Positions 52,744-62,188 are shown, counted from the stretch's first letter. The stretch is 64,000 nt of DNA from Pseudoalteromonas rubra (GCF_005887115.1 NZ_PNCJ01000034.1:1-64000), one strand, 5' to 3'. Notes: generated from the letters alone by a model not told the origin. Made by a program: numbers and translations.

Positions 52744-53358
52744 TTACTTTTGGGTACTCAGCTTCGTTTTAATATCCAACTGCTGGTATGCCTCTATAAT
52801 AGGTGCCTTACAAAAGCACTCCTCGTGATGATCATTGACCATGCCGCAGGCCTGCATATGGGCATAAACTGTGGTAGGTCCAAGAAACTTGAAGCCACGC
52901 TTTTTTAAATCTTTCGCAAATTGTGTGCTTATCTCTGTGGTTGCCTGGTAATCTTCAGGACTATGGATCGTGCTTACGATCGGCTTAAAATCAACAAACT
53001 GCCACTGGTAGTAAGCAAAACTACCAAATTCTCGTTGTATCTCAATAAACCGCTTGGCGTTGTTGATTGTTGCCTGGATTTTTAGCTTGTTACGAATGAT
53101 CCCTGTGTTATCCATCAATTTAATGACGTCCTCTTCAGTCATTGCCGCGACCTTATGTGGGTCAAATTGATGAAACGCCGCCCGGTAGTTGTCGCGCTTT
53201 TTCAAAATGGTGTACCAGCTCAAACCGGCCTGTGCCGATTCCAGTGTAATAAACTCAAACAGCTTAGTGTCTTCCAGTACGGGTTTTCCCCATTCCTCAT
53301 CGTGATAGGCGACATAATCAGGCTTACTTAAATCCACCCAGTGACAGCGTGTGGTCAT
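52744..53358 (-). CDS. tag: DNA-3-methyladenine glycosylase I
   Basis: Tag removes 3-methyladenine from DNA in base excision repair. The 204-residue protein has the family zinc and active-site features: CHWVDLSKPDYVAYHDEEWGKP, LESAQAGLSWYTIL, MDNTGIIRNKLKIQATI, LKKRGFKFLGPTTVYAHMQACGMVNDH with a late HHEECF Cys/His. It has no flagellar role and sits in reverse orientation between flrA and flrB, which are usually adjacent. Confidence 0.94.
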   Translation of the reverse strand: MTTRCHWVDLSKPDYVAYHDEEWGKPVLEDTKLFEFITLESAQAGLSWYTILKKRDNYRAAFHQFDPHKVAAMTEEDVIKLMDNTGIIRNKLKIQATINNAKRFIEIQREFGSFAYYQWQFVDFKPIVSTIHSPEDYQATTEISTQFAKDLKKRGFKFLGPTTVYAHMQACGMVNDHHEECFCKAPIIEAYQQLDIKTKLSTQK

Positions 53359-53491
53359 GATATTGTCCTTAATGTTGATGTTAGGTTGGTTTCAGTGTAG
53401 CGCATAATGAATAGCTGTACAAATAACCAGTGTCAAACTTTTGAATGGACTTGGTTGTATGTAATTTAATGAATTAAAAGGAAAATAAAGT

Positions 53492-53506
53492 TGGCATGTC
53501 AATTGC
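53492..53506 (+). promoter_or_regulatory. sigma54 promoter of flrBC
   Basis: TGGCATGTCAATTGC matches the -24/-12 consensus with exact spacing, 36 bp upstream of the flrB start. It fits the known FlrA- and RpoN-dependent expression of flrBC. Confidence 0.85.
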
Positions 53507-53541
53507 TTTTATTGAGTATCTAGGTTTAAGAGAGCAATATC

Positions 53542-54654
53542 ATGGCATTAGCAAAAGTGATTAATCCACAATTTGTGCCGACAACTCAGTACAACCCTTG
53601 TTTGCTGCAAGAAGCGTATATGGGTGAGCTGAGCGATCTGCGCCAGCAGGCCAGCTGGTTGGGTCACCTGGTTGATACCATGCCTGCGGGTGTGGTGGTC
53701 TTGGATGGTCAGGGCATGATAGCCAAAGCTAACCAGATAGCAATCGATATGCTGGGCGAACCACTGGAAGGCGAAAAGTGGTTCAATATTATCCAGCGCT
53801 CTTTTAGTCCACAACAGGATGATGGTCATGAAGTTTCCCTTAAAGATGGACGCCTTATCAAGTTGGATATTACAGCACTAACACCGGAACCCGGTCAGTT
53901 GATCCTGATGACTGATTTAACAGAAACCAGACGTCTGCAGGCACGGGTTGCACATATGCAGCGCCTGAGTGCACTGGGTAAGATGGTGGCCTCTTTGGCT
54001 CATCAGGTGCGCACGCCTTTGTCTGCGGCCATGCTGTATGGTGCCAACTTGGGTAGTAGTAAGTTACCTGCCCAGTCTCGAGATAAATTTCACACAAAAC
54101 TGATGTCTCGTCTGAAAGACCTTGAAAATCAGGTCAATGATATGTTGTTGTTCGCAAAAAGTGGCGAGCAACAGGTGATTGAACGTGTTTCAATGCAGCA
54201 GTTGTTGAGTGAAGTCAAAGCGGGGGCTGATGCTATGGTGTTGCTACACAAAGCACAGTTAGCTGTTGAACTCCCTGAGCCTGACATTGAAATACTGGGT
54301 AATAAAACTGCGCTGGCTAGTGCAATCCAAAACCTGATCCACAACAGTGTTCAACATATCGGTGCGGGTGCCAAAATAGAGATTTGCGCTAAGCGTGAGC
54401 CTGGCACGGACACTGTGCGTATCAGTGTTTCTGATAATGGCCCTGGTGTTGACTTAAGTCAGGCAAGCAAATTATTTGAACCCTTTTATACAACTAAATC
54501 TCAGGGCACTGGCCTTGGGCTAGCCGTTGTGAACTCCGTCGCCCATTCTCATAAAGGCCGGGTTGACGTCAACAATAATGCAAGCGGAGGAGCATGCTTT
54601 AGCATGTTACTGCCTATTTCCAGCGAACATTCATCATTACAGGAGGCCGTATGA
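53542..54654 (+). CDS. flrB: FlrB, flagellar sensor histidine kinase
   Basis: FlrB (FleS) is a cytoplasmic kinase that phosphorylates FlrC. The 370 residues show a PAS domain (about 40-125, TMPAGVVVLDGQGMIAKAN), HisKA with phosphorylation site His154 in SLAHQVRTPL, and HATPase with N box QNLIHNSVQH, DNGPGVDL and GTGLGLAVV. No membrane segments are present. It overlaps flrC by 4 nt. Confidence 0.95.
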   Translation: MALAKVINPQFVPTTQYNPCLLQEAYMGELSDLRQQASWLGHLVDTMPAGVVVLDGQGMIAKANQIAIDMLGEPLEGEKWFNIIQRSFSPQQDDGHEVSLKDGRLIKLDITALTPEPGQLILMTDLTETRRLQARVAHMQRLSALGKMVASLAHQVRTPLSAAMLYGANLGSSKLPAQSRDKFHTKLMSRLKDLENQVNDMLLFAKSGEQQVIERVSMQQLLSEVKAGADAMVLLHKAQLAVELPEPDIEILGNKTALASAIQNLIHNSVQHIGAGAKIEICAKREPGTDTVRISVSDNGPGVDLSQASKLFEPFYTTKSQGTGLGLAVVNSVAHSHKGRVDVNNNASGGACFSMLLPISSEHSSLQEAV

Positions 54655-56057
54655 GCAACAAAATTCTGGTTGTAGAAGACGATGCCGGGTTGCGTGAAGC
54701 ACTAATAGATACCCTTGAAATGTCGGGGTTTGAGTGCGTCGAAGCAGATAGCGCTGAGCAGGCAGTCATATTGCTAAAAGAGCAGGTATTTTCCTTGTTG
54801 GTCAGCGATGTACAAATGGGGGCTATGAGTGGCTTGGATCTGCTCAGAACGGTGAAACTCAATTACCCTGAGCTACCAGTGCTGATGATGACCGCCTATG
54901 CCACGATAGATGACGCGGTAGAAGCCATGCGCTTGGGTGCCATTGATTATATGGCCAAGCCATTTGCACCTGAGGTGTTACTGAATATGGTCAGCCGTTA
55001 TATGCCGGAGAAAGAGAAAGAAACTGAAGGTCCGGTGGTTGCTGACAGTAAGAGCCTTGAGCTCCTTGAGTTAGCCAAAAAAGTCGCGCGCTCAGATGCC
55101 AGTGTGATGGTACTGGGCCCAAGCGGTTCAGGTAAAGAAGTGCTCGCGCGCTATATTCACGACCGCTCGGATCGTGCAGAGCAGCCTTTTGTGGCAATTA
55201 ACTGTGCCGCTATCCCTGAGAATATGCTGGAAGCAACATTGTTTGGCTACGAAAAAGGGGCGTTTACTGGCGCCATTGCAGCTTGCCCGGGTAAGTTTGA
55301 GCAAGCACAAAAGGGCACTATTCTCCTTGATGAGATCACCGAAATGGATCTGGGCCTACAAGCTAAATTGTTGCGGGTACTGCAGGAGAGAGAAGTCGAA
55401 CGTCTGGGTGGCAGAAAGACCATTGAACTGGATGTCAGAGTTTTGGCGACCAGTAACCGAGATCTCAAAGAAGCCGTCAATGATGGCGTATTCAGAGAAG
55501 ATCTCTACTATCGTTTGAATGTCTTTCCTTTGACCTGGCTTCCTCTTGCTGAGCGCGGTGGGGATATTGTCCCGCTTGCTGAACATCTGTTACAGCGCCA
55601 CTGCGACAAATCTGGTAAATTGACACCTGTATTATCACAGTGCGCGCAGGATAAATTGCTCAGTCATCGCTGGCCGGGTAATGTCAGAGAGTTGGACAAT
55701 GTGGTACAACGTGCCTTGATTTTGCAACAGGGAACAGAGATCACTGCTGACGACGTTTTTATTGAGAACTTTTCACCACGCTCAGAAATTGCATTCCAGC
55801 AGCCTGTCGATCAGGCTCCGGTGCATAGTGATGCCGAGAGGGTTAATCAGATAGCCATCAACGTGAGCAATGAAGATGCAGAAGGGCTAAATTATAAAGA
55901 AGAGCTCCAGGACAAAGAGCATCAAATCATTCTGGACACACTGACCCGGTGTAATGGCAAGCGTAAGGATGTAGCCGAGTTGCTGGGGATCAGCCCCAGG
56001 ACGCTTCGATATAAGCTTGCCAGAATGCGTGATCTGGGTTTACCTGTCCCTGCCTGA
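54651..56057 (+). CDS. flrC: FlrC, sigma54 response regulator of late flagellar genes
   Basis: FlrC (FleR) activates RpoN-dependent flg operons, one flagellin and fliK. The 468 residues have an N-terminal receiver with acidic residues D10/D11 and phospho-acceptor Asp53 (LLVSDVQMG). The AAA+ domain has LGPSGSGKE (Walker A), EKGAFTGA and LLDEITEMDLGLQAKLLRVLQE. The C-terminal Fis HTH is RKDVAELLGISPRTLRYKLARM. The RBS is AGGAGG, inside flrB. Confidence 0.96.
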   Translation: MSNKILVVEDDAGLREALIDTLEMSGFECVEADSAEQAVILLKEQVFSLLVSDVQMGAMSGLDLLRTVKLNYPELPVLMMTAYATIDDAVEAMRLGAIDYMAKPFAPEVLLNMVSRYMPEKEKETEGPVVADSKSLELLELAKKVARSDASVMVLGPSGSGKEVLARYIHDRSDRAEQPFVAINCAAIPENMLEATLFGYEKGAFTGAIAACPGKFEQAQKGTILLDEITEMDLGLQAKLLRVLQEREVERLGGRKTIELDVRVLATSNRDLKEAVNDGVFREDLYYRLNVFPLTWLPLAERGGDIVPLAEHLLQRHCDKSGKLTPVLSQCAQDKLLSHRWPGNVRELDNVVQRALILQQGTEITADDVFIENFSPRSEIAFQQPVDQAPVHSDAERVNQIAINVSNEDAEGLNYKEELQDKEHQIILDTLTRCNGKRKDVAELLGISPRTLRYKLARMRDLGLPVPA

Positions 56058-56101
56058 GTGGATTACCAAATTCACCTAATTAAGCACATTGGTATACAAC
56101 C

Positions 56102-56146
56102 CCATTATCCGGGCATCTAATATGTCCGGATAATGGAGTCTTTTTA
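56102..56146 (+). terminator. terminator after flrC
   Basis: An 11-bp perfect stem (56102-56112 with 56126-56136) with a 13-nt loop, then AGTCTTTTT. Confidence 0.8.
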
Positions 56147-56233
56147 GTGATAGGAACGCACAATTACCCCGCTGTCAAAAAACTGACCTTCCAAGAAGTC
56201 GCTTAAGCAATTGAAAATTAAGTAAATTTAACT

Positions 56234-56248
56234 TGGCACGTTTTGTGC
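56234..56248 (+). promoter_or_regulatory. sigma54 promoter of fliE operon
   Basis: TGGCACGTTTTGTGC has a perfect -24 half and a -12 GC in the right place (one change, GTGC for TTGC). It is 41 bp upstream of the fliE ATG. FlrA control is inferred from the Vibrio scheme. Confidence 0.82.
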
Positions 56249-56288
56249 TTTCTAATGGTTATGTATAACTCACAAAGTGAGCCAGACC

Positions 56289-56630
56289 ATGAAAATTCAA
56301 TCTACCGGACTTTATCAGGAAATGCAGGCAATGGCCTCAGAGGCCGGCCGCGTAAGACCACAGGATCCGAATAAGTTGCCAGTTCAGGCAACGGCTGCTA
56401 CGTCAAGCGCCCAGTTTGGTGACTTACTCAGCGATGCACTTAATACCGTAGCTGGATTGCAGCGCGACGCCAAAGAAAAGGTGACCGCCGTTGAAATGGG
56501 TGATCGCAGTGTATCACTGGCTGAAGCAATGATTGCCAGAAACAAAGCATCGGTGGCCTTTGATGCCACAATGAATGTCAGAAATAAGTTGATAGAAGCT
56601 TATAAAGACATCATGAGCATGCCAGTATAA
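56289..56630 (+). CDS. fliE: flagellar hook-basal body protein FliE
   Basis: FliE joins the MS ring to the rod. The start is set at ATG 56289 (MKIQSTGLYQEM) behind AGTGAG; the GTG at 56277 lacks an RBS. The 113-residue protein has the family C-terminus VTAVEMGDRSVSLAEAMIARNKASVAFDATMNVRNKLIEAYKDIMSMPV (overall residues about 65-113). It heads fliEFGHIJ. Confidence 0.95.
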   Translation: MKIQSTGLYQEMQAMASEAGRVRPQDPNKLPVQATAATSSAQFGDLLSDALNTVAGLQRDAKEKVTAVEMGDRSVSLAEAMIARNKASVAFDATMNVRNKLIEAYKDIMSMPV

Positions 56631-56653
56631 CCAGAGTTTAGCGGAGAGTAATC

Positions 56654-58372
56654 GTGGCTACTAATCAATCAACCGATCTGGCACTTGCTGATGGACAAAC
56701 CGTTCCCGGCGCAGGTGGCGAAGCAGAGACGCAACAAGAGCAAAAATCGGGCTACTTTAGTGCTTTGAGCGGTGTTGATATGCTCCGCCAGATTACTTTG
56801 GTGATCGCACTGGCCATCTGTCTGGCAATTGCGATTTTTATCATTATCTGGGCACGTCAGCCGGATATGCGTCCGTTGGGTCAATATCCTACCGAAGAGC
56901 TGGTTCAGACGCTGGACTTTCTCGATGCACAGAAAATTGAGTATGACCTGGATGGCAACACCATCATGGTGGCTGAATCTGATTATCAGGACATCAAGCT
57001 GAGAATGGCCCGTGATGGGTTTAGCCAGGCACCCAGCAGTGGCACTGATATTCTGATGCAGGATATGGGCTTTGGTGTGAGCCAGCGTCTGGAACGTGAG
57101 CGCCTTAAGCACAGCCGTGAACAACAGCTGGCCCGGACCATTGAAGAGCTGCAGGATATTAACCGCGCTAAAGTTCTGCTGGCTATTCCAAAAGAAAATG
57201 TATTTGCTCGACGCGAAAAACAGCCGTCTGCAACTGTTGTCGTAACGCTTAAACGTGGCCGGACACTGGATAGTGAAGAGGTAGATTCCATTGTTGATAT
57301 CGTTGCTTCTGCGGTACAGGGGCTAACACCAGCACGCGTTACTGTGACAGATCAAAATGGTCGTTTGCTGAATTCTGGCTCTCAGGATTCTCTGGCAGCA
57401 CGTTCTCGCAAAGAGTATGAGATAGAACGTAAGCGTGAACAGGAATACCTGGAAAAAATCGACAGTATTATGATCCCTGTCGTAGGCCTTGGTAAGTATA
57501 CCGCACAGGTTGACCTGACCATGGATTTCAGCGCGATAGAAGAAACTCAGAAACGTTTTAACCCGGATTTGCCAGCGGTACGCAGTGAAACCACGTTTGA
57601 AGAGAACAATGTGGGCGGCCTGGCGGTGGGAATTCCTGGTGCGCTAACGAACCAGCCTCCGGTGAACTCAAATATTCCTGAAGTAGCAGGACAAGGCAAT
57701 GGCTCTGGCACAACCCCGTCACGTGTACACAAAGAAGCAACGCGTAACTACGAGCTGGACACCACTATCTCACATAAGCGTCAACAAACCGGCGTGATCC
57801 GTCGCATCAGTGTCTCGGTTGCTGTGGACTACATGAATAAGCCAGATGCCGAAGGCAATATGGTCATGACGCCGCGTTCTCAGGAAGAGCTGAATAACAT
57901 TCGTCGCTTGCTCCAAGGGGGAGTAGGTTTTGATATGCAGCGTGGTGACGCGCTGGAAGTGGTGACCGTACCGTTTGTACGTGAAAATATCCTGGAAGAA
58001 GGCGACTTGCCACTTTGGGAGCAGGAATGGTTCATGAAAACCATCCGCCTGGTAATGGGGGCGCTGGTCATCATAGTGCTGATTCTGGCGGTCGTGAGAC
58101 CTATGCTGAAACGCCTGATTTACCCGGAAGATACGCTTGAAGAATATGATGAAGATGCACTAACCTCAGGGGTAGACCTTGGTGACAGCACTTTAGATAT
58201 GTTAAACAATGACTTTGATGAATCAGCAGTTGGCTTCTCTTCCGATGGTACATTACAATTGCCAGACTTACATGGTGATGAAGATTTGCTTAAAGCGGTT
58301 CGTGCACTGGTTGCCAATGAGCCAGAGCTGTCTTCTCAAGTAGTCAAAGCATGGTTAACCGAAGATGAGTGA
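56654..58372 (+). CDS. fliF: flagellar MS-ring protein FliF
   Basis: FliF forms the MS ring in the inner membrane, the base for rod and export gate. It starts with GTG behind GCGGAGAG. The 572 residues have an N-terminal transmembrane helix (LVIALAICLAIAIFIIIWA, about 49-67) and ring-building motifs with ARQPDMRPLG. A second membrane helix lies near 462-481 (LVMGALVIIVLILAVVRPML). The C-terminal tail for FliG binding ends LVANEPELSSQVVKAWL. The end overlaps fliG by 8 nt. Confidence 0.96.
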   Translation: MATNQSTDLALADGQTVPGAGGEAETQQEQKSGYFSALSGVDMLRQITLVIALAICLAIAIFIIIWARQPDMRPLGQYPTEELVQTLDFLDAQKIEYDLDGNTIMVAESDYQDIKLRMARDGFSQAPSSGTDILMQDMGFGVSQRLERERLKHSREQQLARTIEELQDINRAKVLLAIPKENVFARREKQPSATVVVTLKRGRTLDSEEVDSIVDIVASAVQGLTPARVTVTDQNGRLLNSGSQDSLAARSRKEYEIERKREQEYLEKIDSIMIPVVGLGKYTAQVDLTMDFSAIEETQKRFNPDLPAVRSETTFEENNVGGLAVGIPGALTNQPPVNSNIPEVAGQGNGSGTTPSRVHKEATRNYELDTTISHKRQQTGVIRRISVSVAVDYMNKPDAEGNMVMTPRSQEELNNIRRLLQGGVGFDMQRGDALEVVTVPFVRENILEEGDLPLWEQEWFMKTIRLVMGALVIIVLILAVVRPMLKRLIYPEDTLEEYDEDALTSGVDLGDSTLDMLNNDFDESAVGFSSDGTLQLPDLHGDEDLLKAVRALVANEPELSSQVVKAWLTEDE

Positions 58373-59405
58373 TGAAGAACAAAAACAACTGCCGCCGGCG
58401 TTTGATGTAGACAAACTGGATGGGGTCGACAAGGCCGCCATCCTGCTACTGAGCCTGACGGAAGAAGATGCTGCCCAGATCCTGAAGCATCTTGAACCTA
58501 AACAGGTGCAAAAAGTGGGCATGGCAATGGCGGCACTCGATGACTTATCGCAGGCCAAAATCAGTGCGGTCCACAACCTGTTTATCGAGCAAATTCAGAG
58601 TTTCAGTACCATTGGCTTCCAGTCTGAGGACTTTATTAAGAAGGCGCTGACTGCGGCACTGGGTGAAGATAAAGCTGCGAGTCTGATCGACCAGATTGTC
58701 ATGGGGTCAGGTGCTAAAGGTTTGGACTCTCTGAAATGGATGGATTCCAAGCAGGTTGCGAACATTATCCGTAATGAGCACCCTCAGATCCAGACGATTG
58801 TATTGTCCTATCTTGAACCAGAGCAATCTGCTGAAATCCTCTCTCAGTTCCCTGAGAAAGTGCGCCTTGATCTGACAATGCGGATCGCTAACCTCGAAGA
58901 AGTACAGCCAGCAGCACTACAAGAGCTGAATGAAATCATGGAGAAACAGTTCGCAGGTCAAGCTGGTGCGCAAGCTGCGAAGATGGGTGGCCTGAAAGCC
59001 GCTGCGGATATCATGAACTACCTGGATACCAACATCGAAGGTCAGCTGATGGACTCTATCCGTGAACATGATGAAGAGATGTCGCAGCAAATTCAGGATC
59101 TGATGTTTGTCTTTGAAAACCTCATGGATGTGGAAGATCGGGGTATTCAGGCAATTCTGCGTGAGGTACAACAGGATGTGCTGATGAAGGCCATCAAAGG
59201 CGCCGACGATTCACTGAAAGACAAGATAATGAAGAACATGTCTAAACGTGCGGCTGAGATGATGGCGGATGATTTAGAAGCCATGCCGCCAGTGCGGATC
59301 AGTGAAGTGGAAGCTGCGCAAAAAGAGATTCTGGCCACGGCACGACGTCTTGCTGATTCGGGTGAAATTATGCTCGGCGGCGGTGGCGGTGAGGAGTTCC
59401 TGTAA
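58365..59405 (+). CDS. fliG: flagellar motor switch protein FliG
   Basis: FliG is the rotor protein that contacts the stator and sets rotation direction. The 346 residues have FliG-N (DKAAILLLSLTEEDAAQILKHL), FliG-M with the EHPQ-type motif (IIRNEHPQIQTIVLSYL), and FliG-C with LMFVFENLMDVEDRGIQAILREV and charged torque residues. The length is slightly above E. coli. It overlaps fliF and is followed by fliH after 3 nt. Confidence 0.96.
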   Translation: MSDEEQKQLPPAFDVDKLDGVDKAAILLLSLTEEDAAQILKHLEPKQVQKVGMAMAALDDLSQAKISAVHNLFIEQIQSFSTIGFQSEDFIKKALTAALGEDKAASLIDQIVMGSGAKGLDSLKWMDSKQVANIIRNEHPQIQTIVLSYLEPEQSAEILSQFPEKVRLDLTMRIANLEEVQPAALQELNEIMEKQFAGQAGAQAAKMGGLKAAADIMNYLDTNIEGQLMDSIREHDEEMSQQIQDLMFVFENLMDVEDRGIQAILREVQQDVLMKAIKGADDSLKDKIMKNMSKRAAEMMADDLEAMPPVRISEVEAAQKEILATARRLADSGEIMLGGGGGEEFL

Positions 59406-59408
59406 ACC

Positions 59409-60224
59409 ATGGCGGAAAAAAAGCTATATCGTGGCAAACCGGTCAGCTCCGAAGCATTAGATGAGTTACTGGAAAACTGGCCAATCCCTAATGTAGAAGA
59501 AGACTTAAGTAAATATTCCGGGCGCTCCACGGCAATGGGCACACCACTTGAGGAGCTTTATCAGCAAAAGACGCAACAAACTGCGCCTGAGCCTGAGGAA
59601 GAAGAAGTGCCCATGCTCACGCTGGAAGAACTGGAACAGATCAGACAAGATGCCTTTGAAGAAGGTCTGAAGCAAGGTCACGAGCAGGGGTATATTGAAG
59701 GCTTTGACAAAGGCGTCAGTGAAGGGAAAGAAGCAGGTTATAAAGAAGGGGTAACACTCGGTAAAGAGCAGGGTATTGAAGAGTCAAAACCACTCATTGA
59801 AGAACGCTTGCAATCGCTGTCTGCGTTATTGGAGGCGACACAAAAGCCGTTGCGACAAATTGACGAAGCCGCTGAAAAACAATTACTGCAGCTAGTCAAT
59901 TTATTGGCAGAGCAAGTCATATTCGAACAAGTTAAAACCCGTCCTGAGCTGATTCTGCAAGCCTTGAAGAAAGGGTTAGATGCGCTGCCACTGCACGATA
60001 CTCAGATGCGAATTAATCTGCATCCTGAAGATCTGGCGTTAGTCAAAGAGGCCTATGGGGAAGAAACCATTGCTGAGCAGCACTGGCAGCTGGTGCCCGA
60101 ACCAACGCTTGAACGGGGTGGCTGTCACATCAGAACACCGGATTCATCCATCGACTTGAGCCTGAAAAATCGCATCAGTGAAGTACTTGGTAGCTTTTTA
60201 CAAGACAGTGGTGTAGACCCTTAA
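59409..60224 (+). CDS. fliH: flagellar export ATPase regulator FliH
   Basis: FliH regulates FliI ATPase in flagellar export. The 271 residues have a short conserved N-terminus (RGKPVSSEALDELLENWPIPN) and an acidic middle. Glycine-zipper repeats fall about 85-125 (EGLKQGHEQGYIEGFDKG, EGKEAGYKEG), followed by the FliH C-terminal domain with RINLHPEDLALVKEAYGE. A 101-bp gap, not the usual overlap, separates it from fliI. Confidence 0.92.
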   Translation: MAEKKLYRGKPVSSEALDELLENWPIPNVEEDLSKYSGRSTAMGTPLEELYQQKTQQTAPEPEEEEVPMLTLEELEQIRQDAFEEGLKQGHEQGYIEGFDKGVSEGKEAGYKEGVTLGKEQGIEESKPLIEERLQSLSALLEATQKPLRQIDEAAEKQLLQLVNLLAEQVIFEQVKTRPELILQALKKGLDALPLHDTQMRINLHPEDLALVKEAYGEETIAEQHWQLVPEPTLERGGCHIRTPDSSIDLSLKNRISEVLGSFLQDSGVDP

Positions 60225-60240
60225 CATTTTCCATTACACG

Positions 60241-60325
60241 GTACCTCTGGCGGAGGTGCCGCACTTTATCAAAGTTGGTTAGATTTTTGCATGAGTGAAC
60301 TATCTCAATTTTTCACTGACAGCAA
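60241..60325 (+). promoter_or_regulatory. fliH-fliI spacer with hairpin and 12-codon leader ORF
   Basis: GTACCTC (60241-60247) pairs with GAGGTGC (60253-60259). An ATG at 60291 opens a 12-codon frame that ends at TGA 60327-60329 overlapping the fliI ATG (ATGA). The overlap could couple translation. fliI otherwise lacks a clear RBS. Whether it is used is not known. Confidence 0.35.
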
Positions 60326-61669
60326 ATGACAATATCCAGTTCATCAGAGCAGCCACTGGCTGAGCGCCTGCAAAAATTTCAAAAACACATTCAACCATAC
60401 GGCGTTGCGGTGGCGGGCAGCCTGACTCGTGTCGTTGGCTTAACCTTGGAGGCTAAGGGTCTCAACGCACCGGTTGGAAGTCAGTGTAAAATAGAAACAA
60501 TACGTGGATTTGTGGATGCTGAAGTCATTGGCTTTAATCAGGATACCCTCTACCTGATGCCGAACGATCATATCTCAGGCGTGCTACCCGGTGCCCGGGT
60601 TATCCCACAGATCAAAGAAGCAGGTTTGCCTGTGGGTATGAGCCTGTTGGGTCGGGTCGTAGATGGCCTTGGCCGTCCCTTGGATGGCTTAGGGACCATT
60701 GAGGCCGAAACTCACCTTAAATTTGCACAGTCAGCCATTAACCCATTGGCCAGACGCCCAATCAAAGAGCCTATGGATGTAGGTGTACGTGCAATTAATT
60801 CTATTGTGACGGTCGGCCAGGGGCAGCGGATGGGCCTGTTTGCGGGCAGTGGTGTTGGTAAATCAGTCCTGCTTGGCATGATGACACGCGGTAGTGAGGC
60901 GGATGTCATCGTTGTTGGTCTGGTCGGTGAGCGGGGACGAGAAGTTAAAGAGTTCATTGATGAAATATTAGGCGTTGAAGGGCGGCGTCGCTCCGTGGTG
61001 GTCGCGGCACCTGCCGATGCGTCTCCATTGATGAGGCTCAAAGGGTGTGAAAGCGCAGTCACAATTGCTGAATATTTTCGTGACCAGGGGCTGAATGTAC
61101 TGTTGTTGCTTGACTCAGTAACTCGTTACGCCATGGCGCAACGTGAAATCGCACTGGCAGTGGGAGAGCCGCCGGCAACGAAAGGTTATCCGCCTTCGGT
61201 ATTTGCCAAGCTGCCGGCTTTGGTTGAACGTGCAGGAAACGGGGGAGAAGGACAGGGATCCATTACCGCCTTTTTCACCGTGCTGAGTGAGGGGGATGAT
61301 ATGCAGGACCCGATTGCGGACTCTGCACGTGCAATTCTTGATGGTCATATCGTTTTATCTCGTGACCTCGCTGACAGCGGCCACTATCCAGCTATAGATA
61401 TCGAAAAATCTATTTCCCGGGTGATGCCTCAGGTAGTGTCAGACAGTCATATGCAACAGGCCAGGGTACTCAAGCAGGTATATTCCATGTATCAACAGAA
61501 TAAAGACATGATCACGTTAGGAGCCTATCAGCAGGGGAGTGATCCTATGCTAGATCAGGCCATTAATATGATGCCAAATATTAATGCCTTCTTACAGCAG
61601 GGCATGAAAGATGTTCTGCACTATGATGAATGTCTGCAAGGCCTGGCACAACTACTGGGACAAGGCTAA
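60326..61669 (+). CDS. fliI: flagellum-specific ATPase FliI
   Basis: FliI drives or regulates flagellar type III export. The 447 residues are like F1-ATPase beta: Walker A GLFAGSGVGKSVLLGMM (about 170), VVVGLVGERGREVKEF, Walker B VLLLLDSVTRYAMAQREIAL and GYPPSVFAKLPALVERAGNG. The N-terminus is variable. The start at 60326 lacks a clear RBS; it overlaps the end of a 12-codon ORF. The stop overlaps fliJ by one base (TAATG). Confidence 0.95.
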   Translation: MTISSSSEQPLAERLQKFQKHIQPYGVAVAGSLTRVVGLTLEAKGLNAPVGSQCKIETIRGFVDAEVIGFNQDTLYLMPNDHISGVLPGARVIPQIKEAGLPVGMSLLGRVVDGLGRPLDGLGTIEAETHLKFAQSAINPLARRPIKEPMDVGVRAINSIVTVGQGQRMGLFAGSGVGKSVLLGMMTRGSEADVIVVGLVGERGREVKEFIDEILGVEGRRRSVVVAAPADASPLMRLKGCESAVTIAEYFRDQGLNVLLLLDSVTRYAMAQREIALAVGEPPATKGYPPSVFAKLPALVERAGNGGEGQGSITAFFTVLSEGDDMQDPIADSARAILDGHIVLSRDLADSGHYPAIDIEKSISRVMPQVVSDSHMQQARVLKQVYSMYQQNKDMITLGAYQQGSDPMLDQAINMMPNINAFLQQGMKDVLHYDECLQGLAQLLGQG

Positions 61670-62115
61670 TGGCAAATAATAAACTCGATTTACTTTATAA
61701 ACTTGAAAGTGAGAAAGAAGAAAAGCTTCGCCTCAACTTTATCCAGGCAGAGCAAAATTTTCACGCTAACCAGCAAAAGCTCACTGGTCTGAACGAATTT
61801 CGCCTTGAGTACAGTCAGCAGCTGCATCAAAAGGCTTTGCAGGGCCTGTCCAGTGCCGGGTTTGGCCAATATCATGCATTTATCAACAAAATTGAAGAAG
61901 CCATTCGCCAGCAGGCCAACACAGTGGCCACGGCCAAACGGGTGGTCGACCAACGCCGCAAGTTATGGTTAGAGCAGCAAGTCAAGGCCAAAGCCATCGC
62001 TAAGCTGATCGAGAAAAAAGCGCTGGAGCAGCAGCAGAGGCTTGCTAAAGCTGAGCAAAAAATGCTTGACGAGTTTGCGACAAATATATTTATGCGTCGT
62101 AAGCAGGCTTACTAA
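61669..62115 (+). CDS. fliJ: flagellar export chaperone FliJ
   Basis: FliJ is the stalk of the export ATPase and escorts substrates. The start is taken at ATG 61669, overlapping the fliI stop by one base, rather than at a GTG-type codon at 61630 inside fliI. The 148-residue protein is a long coiled coil rich in Lys, Glu and Gln (EKEEKLRLNFIQAEQNFHANQQK; WLEQQVKAKAIAKLIEKKALEQQQ), as expected. Confidence 0.9.
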   Translation: MANNKLDLLYKLESEKEEKLRLNFIQAEQNFHANQQKLTGLNEFRLEYSQQLHQKALQGLSSAGFGQYHAFINKIEEAIRQQANTVATAKRVVDQRRKLWLEQQVKAKAIAKLIEKKALEQQQRLAKAEQKMLDEFATNIFMRRKQAY

Positions 62116-62139
62116 GGTATATCAAAAAATGCACAATAA

Positions 62140-62154
62140 TGGCGTGTTTTTTGC
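62140..62154 (+). promoter_or_regulatory. sigma54 promoter of fliK
   Basis: TGGCGTGTTTTTTGC matches -24/-12 spacing (GG 62141-62142, GC 62153-62154). It lies 68 bp before fliK. No terminator follows fliJ, so this promoter would start a second, FlrC-type transcript from inside the operon. Confidence 0.68.
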
Positions 62155-62188
62155 AAAGTTATTACAGCACATCAATTTAATCCGGTTA

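Noticed and set aside
61630..61668. Upstream start for FliJ inside fliI
   Set aside because: The ATG at 61669 overlaps the fliI stop and starts the usual FliJ sequence.
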